In this document: positions 9,671-16,833 of the stretch, in pieces
Layout of the letters: the number at the start of each line of letters is the position of its first letter
How positions within the stretch are numbered: position 1 is the stretch's first letter
Assembly (NCBI GenBank): GCA_039821555.1
Contig: JBCBNX010000010.1
Coordinates: 47,781-111,780 of the forward strand
Origin: Bacteroidota bacterium
GTDB lineage: Bacteria; Bacteroidota; Rhodothermia; Rhodothermales; Rubricoccaceae
Direction: 5' to 3'
Length of the DNA stretch: 64,000 bases
Made by a program: the position numbers and the translations under genes
Notes under the pieces: model-generated
The model's input: the letters and a program-made list of their open reading frames with translations, nothing else
The model's database searches: none
Told to the model about the DNA's origin: nothing

Positions 9671-9703
9671 CGAAGCCGCTCGCCAGCGATGGGAGCGGCT
9701 TCG
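9671..9703. other. 11-bp perfect hairpin between genes
   Basis: Arms cgaagccgctc (9671-9681) and gagcggcttcg (9693-9703) with an 11-nt loop, 22 bp after the aldo/keto reductase stop. There is no T-run on either strand, so it is at best a Rho-independent-like pause or 3' end stabiliser. Confidence 0.45.
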
Positions 9704-9765
9704 CTGTGACCGAACGCGCTCGGTCGGCGTGTACCTTGGCGTTGCCCCCACGTATCCCAACCGCT

Positions 9766-10146
9766 ATGCCTCTCGAATCGCTCCTCGTCGTCGGCGACCG
9801 CGTGCTCGTGCGCCCAGAAGAAGCCGACAGCCAGACGCAGGCCGGGCTCTACCTCCCGGCGAGCGTGCGCGCTAAGCAGCGCGTCCAGGCTGGCCGCGTA
9901 GTCAAAACCGGGCCGGGCCACATGATGCCGAACCCCGAGTTCTCCGACGCCGAGCCGTGGGCGCCCGAGCGCCCTGCGGTGCGCTACCTCCCGCTCCAGG
10001 CCGAGCCCGGCGACCTCGCCCTGTTTCTCCAGGAGAAGGCCATCGAGCTGGAATACGACGGCGAGCAGTACCTCATCCTGCCGCACGAGGCCATCCTCGC
10101 GCTCGTGCGCCCCGACGCTTCGCCGTCGCTCGACGACCTCTTCTAG
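9766..10146 (+). CDS. GroES-like co-chaperonin, orphan and enlarged
   Basis: 126-residue protein of the chaperonin-10 family. The ATG at 9766 starts MPLESLLVVGDRVLVRPEEAD, matching the beta-barrel start of GroES; the segment SQTQAGLYLPASVRAKQRVQAGRVVKTGPG corresponds to the mobile loop and following strand, and the end retains a GD...F strand and EAILALV. Between them a Pro-rich insert (residues ~50-80, MPNPEFSDAEPWAPERPAVRYLP) makes it ~30 residues longer than classical GroES. No groEL is adjacent. It may be an accessory co-chaperonin or a GroES-fold protein with another role; which cannot be told from sequence. Confidence 0.8.
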   Translation: MPLESLLVVGDRVLVRPEEADSQTQAGLYLPASVRAKQRVQAGRVVKTGPGHMMPNPEFSDAEPWAPERPAVRYLPLQAEPGDLALFLQEKAIELEYDGEQYLILPHEAILALVRPDASPSLDDLF

Positions 10147-10188
10147 GTCGCGGATCGAGTCGAGGTGCTTCGCGGGAAACCAGGAGGG

Positions 10189-12576
10189 TTACATCGAGTG
10201 GGCGGTGTGCTCCGTCGGCGAGTCGAGGCGGAAGGGGACGGACGGACGGACGAGGCGCTTGGCAGGCTGGCCTTGAACGAGGTGGTAGGTGCCGCCTAGT
10301 TCGAGCGCGTCGTAGGTCTGCACGGTGCCAGCCGCATCGGGCCACGTCACCTCCAGTGCGAGGATGCGCGCAGCGTCGCCCAGCCCGATAGTCTGCAGCA
10401 GGGCGTTTGCGCCGAAAGAGCCGCCCGTCGAGACGGTGCGCGTGATCGTCCGCTCGGTGCCGCGTGCGTCGGCGACGGTGAGCCGCAACCGGGCTCCGAT
10501 GGCGCTGCGGTTCGAGCCGCTCCCTTCGTTGGCAGCCGGGTTGCCTTCGAGCAAGAACGTGACGTGTGCCTGCCCGAAGCCCGGGTTCTCGAAGAGCGCG
10601 TTCGGAAAGACATCGCCCTCGACGGCGCCACCCATGACGGCGTAGACGTCCTCGTCGCCGTCGCGGTCGAGGTCGGCGAAGGCGATGCCGTGCCCCTTCT
10701 GGAGGTGCCCGAAGCCGCCGTCCATCGTCACCTCGTCGAACGTGCCGGTCGGGCCACCGAGGAACATGCGGTTGGGCACGAGCGAGCGCAGGTCCGGCGC
10801 GCCCGTCCCGACGTAGGCGTCGAGCCAGCCGTCGCCGTTGAGGTCGCCGAAGCTGCTGCCCATCCCGAAGACGACGCGGTCGAGGCCGGCTTCGGTTGTC
10901 ACGTCGGTGAACATCGGGAGCCCTGCCTCGTCGGCGCCGTCATTTCGGTAGAGGCGCGGGCGTTCGGCTTGCGACGCCTCGCCGAGAAACTCGCGGGCGA
11001 CCTGGCCCGCCACGTCTTCAAAGAAGCGCGCGTCGTAGGAGACAACAAACAGGTCCTCATCGCCGTCGTGGTCGTAGTCCCACCACCACGTCGGGAACGA
11101 GAACGTCGGAGCTTGCACGCCCGCCTGGGCCGCTACTTCCTCGAATAGGGCGCCTTCGCGGTTGAGGAAGAGGAGGTTGTTGCTGCCGAGGACCGAGACA
11201 TAGAGGTCAGGCCAGCCGTCGTCGTTCGCGTCGCCGAAGGCCGCGCCCTTGACGAACGCATCGACGGTGAGGCCGAGGTCCGCAGCGCTCTCCGTGAAGA
11301 CGCCGGTGCCATCGTTGAGGTAGAGGTGCGACGGGTGCCGCTGCCCCGCCGCCGCGTCGCCTACGCCTAGCTCGGCGTACGACCCCATCGACTCGTGCCC
11401 GACGAAGAGGTCGAGGTCGCCGTCACGGTCCACGTCGGCCCAGGCGGCCACCTGTGTCGGATGGCCCGCGCCGAAGTCGGTGCTGCCGAGTCCCGCTGCT
11501 GTCGTCACATCCTCAAACGTCCCATCGCCGTTGTTGCGCAGCAGTGAGTTTGGGTGCGTCCCGACGGCGCCGAGCCACGCGCCACGCAGTACGAGCACGT
11601 CCGTGTTGCCGTCGTTGTCGATGTCGGCGTGCGTCGTGTTGAGCCCGCTCACGATGCCGTCGAGGCCAGCGGCCTGCGTGTGGTCGCGGTAGCCGCCCGT
11701 CCCGTCAGCAAGGAAGAGCCGCACGTTCTCGTCGAGTCCGTAGGCGCTCATAAACAGGTCGAGGTGCCCGTCGCCGTCGAAGTCGGCCACCGAGATGCCG
11801 CCTGAGAGCCCATCCACATCCAGCCCGAGCTTCGGCGCGACGTTCTCGAAGCGCGGGAGCGCGGCGTTCGCAGGGCGCGCGAGGCCCGGCACGCGGAGGT
11901 TGGCAGGCACGCCGCTGGGGTACTCGCCGACGGCGATGTACGCGAGATTCAGCAGGTATCGACTGCCGAGGTCACTGGGGAAGTGGCGCGCGAGGGCGGT
12001 GTAGAGCCGGATCGCGGTGCGGGCATGCGTTTCGTCGGTGTGCTCGGCCTCGGGCGCAAACGGGAGGATACAGACGGCGCCGTTGTGGTTGGTCAAGCAG
12101 TTTTCCTGCTCGGCGAGGCGGAGGTGGCTGAGCGCGAGGAGATCCACGAGCGGCTTCGTGCGTGGCGAGAGCGCCCCGGGCGCCCGGGGGTCGCTAGGCA
12201 TCGCGTCGGTGCCGATCTGCTCGGGGCGCAGGCCCACTTGCCGCAGCAGGTCCTCGGTCTCGACGATGGCCGCGCGCGAGTCGCCCGCGTCGAGCACCTC
12301 CTCGGCAAAGGCGTAGCGCAGCGAGAATGCCTGCGGCCCGACGACGCGCATGAGCCGCGCCCGGATCGCCTCGGCCCGGCGCCGGTTGCGGTGGAAGTAG
12401 GGCGTGGGCGTCGCGTTCGCCGAATCGACGATGGCGGCCAGCGCCGTCACCATCCCCGCAGTACCGTCTGCTTCTAGCAAGGTAGCGCCCTCGTTTTCCG
12501 AGGCCGTACCACAGCCAGCGGCGAGCACAAGGGAGAGAAGGAGCACGGCGGCTCCCCCCGCTTGACGCACCTGCAC
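10189..12576 (-). CDS. CRTAC1-type FG-GAP / ASPIC-UnbV lipoprotein
   Basis: Large surface or periplasmic protein. The GTG at 12576 is chosen because VRQAGGAAVLLLSLVLAAGC gives a good lipobox immediately after it and because a 28-nt palindrome occupies the DNA just upstream; the frame extends further up (ATG at 12672). An alpha-helical ~200-residue region resembling TPR-like repeats is followed by at least seven FG-GAP/VCBS calcium-binding repeats (DFDGDGHLDLFMSAYG, DIDNDGNTDVLVLRG, DVDRDGDLDLFVGHE, DANDDGWPDLYVS, DYDHDGDEDLFVV, DLNGDGWLDAYVG, DLDRDGDEDVYAV), forming a beta-propeller. The C-terminal ASPIC/UnbV domain starts about SNRSAIGARLRLTVAD and includes GANALLQTIGLGDA. Function in bacteria of this family is unsettled; divergent from glyS. 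Confidence 0.9.
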   Translation of the reverse strand: MQVRQAGGAAVLLLSLVLAAGCGTASENEGATLLEADGTAGMVTALAAIVDSANATPTPYFHRNRRRAEAIRARLMRVVGPQAFSLRYAFAEEVLDAGDSRAAIVETEDLLRQVGLRPEQIGTDAMPSDPRAPGALSPRTKPLVDLLALSHLRLAEQENCLTNHNGAVCILPFAPEAEHTDETHARTAIRLYTALARHFPSDLGSRYLLNLAYIAVGEYPSGVPANLRVPGLARPANAALPRFENVAPKLGLDVDGLSGGISVADFDGDGHLDLFMSAYGLDENVRLFLADGTGGYRDHTQAAGLDGIVSGLNTTHADIDNDGNTDVLVLRGAWLGAVGTHPNSLLRNNGDGTFEDVTTAAGLGSTDFGAGHPTQVAAWADVDRDGDLDLFVGHESMGSYAELGVGDAAAGQRHPSHLYLNDGTGVFTESAADLGLTVDAFVKGAAFGDANDDGWPDLYVSVLGSNNLLFLNREGALFEEVAAQAGVQAPTFSFPTWWWDYDHDGDEDLFVVSYDARFFEDVAGQVAREFLGEASQAERPRLYRNDGADEAGLPMFTDVTTEAGLDRVVFGMGSSFGDLNGDGWLDAYVGTGAPDLRSLVPNRMFLGGPTGTFDEVTMDGGFGHLQKGHGIAFADLDRDGDEDVYAVMGGAVEGDVFPNALFENPGFGQAHVTFLLEGNPAANEGSGSNRSAIGARLRLTVADARGTERTITRTVSTGGSFGANALLQTIGLGDAARILALEVTWPDAAGTVQTYDALELGGTYHLVQGQPAKRLVRPSVPFRLDSPTEHTAHSM

Positions 12577-12586
12577 GGTGGTCAAG

Positions 12587-12614
12587 CTGTCCCCCTCGCG
12601 AGCGAGGGGGACAG
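12587..12614. repeat. 28-nt perfect palindromic hairpin
   Basis: Arms ctgtccccctcg (12587-12598) and cgagggggacag (12603-12614) with a 4-nt loop. It sits 10 nt upstream of the proposed GTG start of the leftward CRTAC1-type gene, so it would form in that mRNA leader and could hide or stabilise the start region, or be a dispersed palindromic repeat. Confidence 0.6.
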
Positions 12615-12770
12615 TTCGAAGAGCGGAGAGCCGCCAGGCGCGGAGACGATGAGAACGGGGGGAGCGAAGCATGGCAGAGAATAACCTTGAACCGTGAATG
12701 GCACCCTGTAGCGCACGCGGCCCACGACGTTCCCGCCACGCCCGATTCGTACCTTTCGCCAACGATTCTG

Positions 12771-12798
12771 AGACATCCCGCGCCGGGGTGTCTTTTTT
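12771..12798 (+). terminator. Intrinsic terminator in the glyS leader
   Basis: A 9-bp stem (agacatccc / ggggtgtct, one U-G pair), 5-nt loop and run of six T. It points rightward and lies 50 nt before the glyS ATG. No rightward gene precedes it (the neighbour is transcribed leftward), so it terminates either a short leader transcript of glyS, as an attenuator, or a small RNA starting within 12577-12770. No T-box consensus was seen. Confidence 0.7.
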
Positions 12799-12848
12799 AG
12801 TAGGACGCGATTCATCTTTCTCCGCCCCCCGTCTCTGACGCCTCGATC

Positions 12849-14300
12849 ATGGCCGACACCCTCGACACCATCGTCTCCCTTGCGAAGCGCCGCGGCTTCC
12901 TCTTCCAGTCCTCTGAGATCTACGGCGGCCTCGCCGCGACCTACGACTACGGCCCGCTCGGCGTCGAGCTCAAGCGCCGCGTTCAGGACCGCTGGTGGCG
13001 CGCGATGGTCTACGAGCACGACAACGTCGAGGGCCTCGACGCGGCCATCCTCATGCACCCGACCGTCTGGAAGGCGTCGGGCCACGTGGACGCGTTCAAC
13101 GACCCGATGATCGACGACAAGCAGTCGAAGAAGCGCTACCGCGCCGACCAACTCATCGAGGGCCACATCGCGAAGCTGCGCAAGAAGGGCAAGGACGAGG
13201 ACGCCGACGCCGTCTACGAGCGCTTCGTCCGCGCGCTCCACGCCGACGACCTGCCGCAGGCCCTCTTCGACATCATCCAGGACGAGGGCATCCGCGCCCC
13301 TGACTCCGGCGCGTTCGACTGGACCGCCGTGCGGCAGTTCAACCTCATGTTCGAGACGCAACTCGGCGCGCTCGCTGAAGGCGACAGCACGGTCTACCTC
13401 CGCCCTGAGACCGCGCAGGGCATCTTCGTCAACTTCCACAACGTCCAGCAGACGAGCCGCCAGCAGGTGCCCTTCGGCATCGCCCAGATCGGGAAGGCCT
13501 TCCGCAACGAGATCGTCGCGCGCCAGTTCATCTTCCGCATGCGCGAGTTCGAGCAGATGGAGATGCAGTACTTCATCAAGCCCGGTGACCAGAGGGACGC
13601 CTACGCCGCGTGGTCCGAAAAGCGGATGGGCTGGCACGTCGGCAACGGCATCCGCACGAGCAAGCTGCGCTGGCACGAGCACGAGAAGCTCGCCCACTAC
13701 GCCGATGCCGCGCAGGACGTACAGTACGAGTTCCCCTTTGGCTGGAACGAGGTCGAGGGCATCCACTCGCGCACGGACTTCGACCTGAAAGGCCACCAGG
13801 AGCACTCCGGCAAGAAGATGGAGTACTTCGACCCGCACACGAAGGAGCGCTACATCCCCTACGTCGTCGAGACGTCCGTCGGCCTCGACCGCACGATCCT
13901 GATGGTGCTCTGCGACGCCTACCGGGAGGAGGAAGTCGCCGACCACAACGGGAAAGTCGCTAAGCGGACCGTGATGAAGTTCCAGCCGCAGCTCGCGCCC
14001 TTCACGGCGGCGATCTTCCCGCTCGTCAAGAAGGACGGCATGCCCGAGCGCGCCGAGGCCATCGCCGCCGACCTGCGCGGGCGCTTCAACGTGATGTACG
14101 ACGAGAAGGGCTCCGTCGGCAAGCGCTACCGCCGCATGGACGAGATCGGTACGCCCTACTGCCTCACCATCGACGGCGACACGCTGGAGGACGGCACGGT
14201 GACGATCCGCGACCGCGACTCGCTGGAGCAGGTCCGCATCCCCGCCGAGCGCGCCGCCGAGGTCATCCAGCAGCGCATCGACGCCTGGACGCCGGAGTGA
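12849..14300 (+). CDS. glyS: Glycine--tRNA ligase, dimeric (alpha2) type
   Basis: 483-residue class II aminoacyl-tRNA synthetase that charges tRNA-Gly with glycine using ATP, cytosolic homodimer. N-terminus SLAKRRGFLFQSSEIYGG followed by YDYGPLGVELKRR is the family start; class II motif 2 appears at YLRPETAQGIFVNFHNV through QIGKAFRNEIVARQFIFRMREFEQMEMQYF; motif 3 region at VETSVGLDRTILMVL. The C-terminal anticodon-binding domain begins APFTAAIFPLVKKDG and includes IGTPYCLTIDGDTLEDGTVTIRDRDS. Length matches the alpha2 family. Expression may be attenuated by the leader terminator at 12771-12798. Confidence 0.97.
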   Translation: MADTLDTIVSLAKRRGFLFQSSEIYGGLAATYDYGPLGVELKRRVQDRWWRAMVYEHDNVEGLDAAILMHPTVWKASGHVDAFNDPMIDDKQSKKRYRADQLIEGHIAKLRKKGKDEDADAVYERFVRALHADDLPQALFDIIQDEGIRAPDSGAFDWTAVRQFNLMFETQLGALAEGDSTVYLRPETAQGIFVNFHNVQQTSRQQVPFGIAQIGKAFRNEIVARQFIFRMREFEQMEMQYFIKPGDQRDAYAAWSEKRMGWHVGNGIRTSKLRWHEHEKLAHYADAAQDVQYEFPFGWNEVEGIHSRTDFDLKGHQEHSGKKMEYFDPHTKERYIPYVVETSVGLDRTILMVLCDAYREEEVADHNGKVAKRTVMKFQPQLAPFTAAIFPLVKKDGMPERAEAIAADLRGRFNVMYDEKGSVGKRYRRMDEIGTPYCLTIDGDTLEDGTVTIRDRDSLEQVRIPAERAAEVIQQRIDAWTPE

Positions 14301-14354
14301 CGAACCGACGGGACAGGGAAACGGGGAGTCGAGGGAACAGCGATCTCCCCGCGT

Positions 14355-14474
14355 GTCATCCTGAGCGGAGCCGGAACGGCGGAGTCGAAGGATCTGCGGG
14401 CTGGCTTGACGGCTTCATCCTAGGTATTGAGATAGACAGAGATCCTTCGGCTCACTCCGTTCGCTCAGGATGAC
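14355..14474. repeat. 120-bp inverted-repeat (MITE-like) element, copy 2
   Basis: Same 13-bp terminal inverted repeats as 5018-5137 (gtcatcctgagcg ... cgctcaggatgac), same inner gaaggatct / agatccttc pair and the same 120-bp length, but a different central sequence. It lies 55 bp after the glyS stop. Could form a long hairpin at the 3' end of the glyS mRNA. Confidence 0.8.
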
Positions 14475-14531
14475 ATCTTGGTAAAAGGTGACGATGGCCT
14501 TCCGCCAGGCGCAGAGCAGGTTCTGAAAAAA

Positions 14532-14738
14532 TTAGCGCTCGGAATCTCCATCGTAGATGTAGTTCGCCAGGATGCCAATTAGCATCGCATACGCTAAGAC
14601 TTCGCTCATCCAGGCAATGGGAACGAACTCATCAGGAGCGAAGCTGAGAGCGTAACAGCCGAGCATGCTGGCGACGATCAGGACTCGGTTCTTTCGTTTC
14701 GGTTCGAGGATTTTATTTGACTTCTCGCTTGGCTGCAT
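14532..14738 (-). CDS. Small two-helix membrane protein, unknown
   Basis: 68-residue ORF with a polar, Lys-rich N-terminus (MQPSEKSNKILEPKRKNR) and two hydrophobic segments (VLIVASMLGCYALSF and WMSEVLAYAMLIGILANYIY), consistent with a small inner-membrane protein. I recognise no family. It has noticeably lower G+C than neighbours, like the lipoprotein gene at 4502, and it is flanked on both sides by repeat elements. Being a short ORF in low-GC DNA, it might also be non-coding; the amphipathic pattern argues for coding. Confidence 0.5.
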   Translation of the reverse strand: MQPSEKSNKILEPKRKNRVLIVASMLGCYALSFAPDEFVPIAWMSEVLAYAMLIGILANYIYDGDSER

Positions 14739-15057
14739 GCGGTGTGCTGGTATAGCGGATGATGGCCTGCTGTAGGGAAAAGAGATTGGGGTATAACACC
14801 CTGTCTACCCCCGCGCTTCGGTGGGCACATAGATGATGGCCCGCAGATCCTGCGACTCGCGTTGCTCGCTCAGGATGACATCGGCAGGGGAAGGCGGGAA
14901 AATGTGGCGGCGCCTGAGGCATCAGGCGGGGTAGACCTAGGCCCCAGCGAAGCAGCGGCCATGCCTCCAAATCCGCCTCGGTCGTGCAGGATTTGCCTAG
15001 AACCGCGCGGCGCAGGCGGCTAGGTTGAGGCCGCCACCGTTCACCAGCCCCAGCCTC
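14739..15057. other. Intergenic region (319 bp) with a half repeat
   Basis: Separates the small membrane protein gene from the T9SS FG-GAP gene. Apart from the half repeat at 14839-14880, no gene, hairpin with T-run or recognisable regulatory element was seen. Confidence 0.6.
14839..14880. repeat. Half copy of the 120-bp repeat family
   Basis: The sequence from ggcccgcagatcc to ctcgctcaggatgaca matches the right arm of the 5018-5137 element (ggcccgcagatcc ... cgctcaggatgac). No left arm with gtcatcctgag is found upstream, so this is a truncated copy. Confidence 0.6.
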
Positions 15058-16533
15058 ATGCGCCTCCTTCTGGCTCTCCTGCTCGCGGCTCCTCCCGCGC
15101 TCGCCCAGCCCCTGTATCTCGACGTCACCGACGACGCGCTACCGACGATCCCGTTCAACCAACGCGCCACGATGGACATCGAAGCCGCTGACCTCGACGG
15201 GGACGGCGACCTCGACATCGTGCTCGCCTGCGAGGGCTGCGAGAACGTCCTGCTGATCAACAACGGCGACGGCACCTTCGCCGATGGCCGCGATCGTCTG
15301 CCCGATTCGAACACGTACGACTCCGAGGACATCGCCATCGCGGATTTCGACGGGGACGGCGACCTCGACCTGATTTTCGTGCAGGAGGACTTCATCAACT
15401 TCAACGGCATCGGCCGCCAGCACGAGTTCTTCCTCAACGACGGCACGGGCACCTTCACCCCGGCGCGCTTCACGTTGCCCGACAGCGAGGCCAACGCCAT
15501 CGCCGTGGCAGATCTCAACAGCGACGACCGGCCGGACATCGTCATAGGCAACGCTGGTCAAGACTTCGTGCTCATCAACGACGGGCAGGGCGGCTTCCTC
15601 GACGAGACGGCCGCGCGCATTCCGGTCGAGGACCGCACCAACCAGGACGTCGCCTTTGCGGACGTGGACGGCGACGGCGACCTCGACCTCTTCGTCGGCA
15701 ACGAGAACGACAACGCGCTGCTGCTCAACGACGGCACCGGCGTGTTCACCGATGTGACGGCGACCAACCTGCCGGCCTCCCCGCCCGTCGAGACGCGCAA
15801 GGCGACGTTCGCCGACGTGGACGGCGATGGTGACCTCGACGTCTACCTCTCGAACGTGTTCTTCCTCTTTCAGCGCGACCCGCAGGACCGGCTCTGGCTC
15901 AACGACGGCACGGGCGTCTTCACCGATGCCACCGCGGCCAACCTCCCGGCCTCGGCCGCCACCAACCTCGACGCGAAGTTCCTCGATGTGGACGGCGACG
16001 GCGACCTCGACCTCATCGCGCACGGCGTAGGGCAGACTGTACCGGTGCGGCTCTACACGAACGACGGGGCAGGCGTGTTCATAGACGCCACCGACGCGTT
16101 GCTTCCTGCGTTGCCGACCGCCGACGGCCTCGCGCTCGAAGTAGCTGACTTTGACGGCGACAAACGCCTGGACCTGTTCATCGGCAACCGTGGGCAGGTC
16201 GACCGCCTGCTGCTCCGCGACCCGAACGTGGGAACGGCTACCGAGACGGGCAGCGCAGACCTAGCGCGGCCGCTGCTCGCCCCGCCGTATCCCAACCCTG
16301 CTCGCGGCAGCGCCACCCTGAATGTCGAGCTAGCCAAGGCAGAACCGGTAGATCTGGCGATCTACGACCTTCTAGGCCGCCGTGTAGCTACAGTGCATGC
16401 GGGGCGTCTTGGGCAGGGGCAACACACGCGAACCGTGCGGACGGACTCGCTGGTCGCAGGCGTCTACGTGTGCCGGTTGACGACGGCTCGGTCGGTGGCT
16501 ACGCAGTCGTTGTTCGTAGCAGGAGAAAGGTAG
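15058..16533 (+). CDS. FG-GAP/VCBS repeat protein with T9SS sorting domain
   Basis: 491-residue exported protein. The ATG at 15058 gives a clear signal peptide (MRLLLALLLAAPPALAQ). About seven FG-GAP/VCBS repeats follow, each with a DxDxDGDxD calcium loop (DLDGDGDLDIVLAC, DFDGDGDLDLIFV, DVDGDGDLDLFVGNEND, DVDGDGDLDVYLS, DVDGDGDLDLIAHG, DFDGDKRLDLFIGN), predicting an integrin-like beta-propeller. The last ~85 residues (PPYPNPARGSATLNVEL, VDLAIYDLLGRRVATVHAG, LVAGVYVCRLTT) are a classical type A sorting domain recognised by the type IX secretion system, so the protein is predicted to be secreted to or anchored on the cell surface. Role perhaps adhesion; ligand unknown. Confidence 0.93.
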   Translation: MRLLLALLLAAPPALAQPLYLDVTDDALPTIPFNQRATMDIEAADLDGDGDLDIVLACEGCENVLLINNGDGTFADGRDRLPDSNTYDSEDIAIADFDGDGDLDLIFVQEDFINFNGIGRQHEFFLNDGTGTFTPARFTLPDSEANAIAVADLNSDDRPDIVIGNAGQDFVLINDGQGGFLDETAARIPVEDRTNQDVAFADVDGDGDLDLFVGNENDNALLLNDGTGVFTDVTATNLPASPPVETRKATFADVDGDGDLDVYLSNVFFLFQRDPQDRLWLNDGTGVFTDATAANLPASAATNLDAKFLDVDGDGDLDLIAHGVGQTVPVRLYTNDGAGVFIDATDALLPALPTADGLALEVADFDGDKRLDLFIGNRGQVDRLLLRDPNVGTATETGSADLARPLLAPPYPNPARGSATLNVELAKAEPVDLAIYDLLGRRVATVHAGRLGQGQHTRTVRTDSLVAGVYVCRLTTARSVATQSLFVAGER

Positions 16534-16572
16534 GGGGCAAAATTTTTCACCGCCTGCATCTTTGCTCGAAAC

Positions 16573-16691
16573 GGCCCCGTAGGGCCACGCATCCGGAACG
16601 GACCCGTTCACAACGGGCTTGCCAGTTAAACGGCTCGGCTGGCCGCCCACGCTGACGAGGTGACGAGCGTCAGCATCCTGGTCCGCTCCGG
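16573..16691 (+). ncRNA. Candidate structured RNA (multi-hairpin, before terminator)
   Basis: Not a recognised family. Visible pairings: a 5-bp hairpin at 16573-16586; a long closing stem 16593-16604 with 16680-16691 (ccggaacggacc / ggtccgctccgg, 11 of 12 pairs); inside it hairpins 16603-16608/16612-16617 (cccgtt/aacggg, sharing two bases with the closing stem), 16621-16625/16639-16643 (gccag/ctggc) and 16651-16657/16668-16674 (gctgacg/cgtcagc). An intrinsic terminator follows at once. No protein-coding frame is evident and no rightward gene lies downstream, so a free-standing small RNA or a structured 3' UTR of the preceding gene fits better than a riboswitch. A MITE-like element with 12-bp inverted ends is the main alternative. 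Confidence 0.4.
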
Positions 16692-16694
16692 TTC

Positions 16695-16729
16695 ACGCCC
16701 CTGGCCCTCGCGGTCGGGGGCGTTTTTTT
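16695..16729 (+). terminator. Intrinsic terminator
   Basis: Stem acgcccc (16695-16701) with ggggcgt (16717-16723), 15-nt loop, followed by a run of seven T. Ends the transcript of the T9SS FG-GAP gene and/or the candidate RNA before it. Confidence 0.8.
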
Positions 16730-16768
16730 GTGGGTTGTCACGATGCCCCGTAGAGACGCCGTGGTCCC

Positions 16769-16797
16769 GTAGAGACGCCTCGCCGAGGCGTCTCTAC
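16769..16797. repeat. 29-nt perfect palindrome (gtagagacgcctcg arms)
   Basis: Two 14-nt arms, gtagagacgcctcg and its exact reverse complement, around a single C. A partial direct copy (cccgtagagacgcc) precedes it at 16747-16760. Position just after the stop of the leftward sensor kinase gene suggests a dispersed palindromic repeat acting as a transcript end. Similar cgtagagacg palindromes are known as dispersed repeats in other bacteria. Confidence 0.7.
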
Positions 16798-16833
16798 CCA
16801 TGATCGCCATGCTGGCAACACGGTGAAGCGTCG

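Noticed and set aside
12577..12848. T-box riboswitch before glyS
   Set aside because: A terminator is present but the T-box consensus and specifier loop are not visible, and T-boxes are not typical of this lineage.
16590..16700. tRNA gene
   Set aside because: The segment with gttcacaac recalled a T-arm, but the loop lacks the invariant A and the stem lengths do not fit a cloverleaf tRNA. No tRNA was recognised anywhere in the window.
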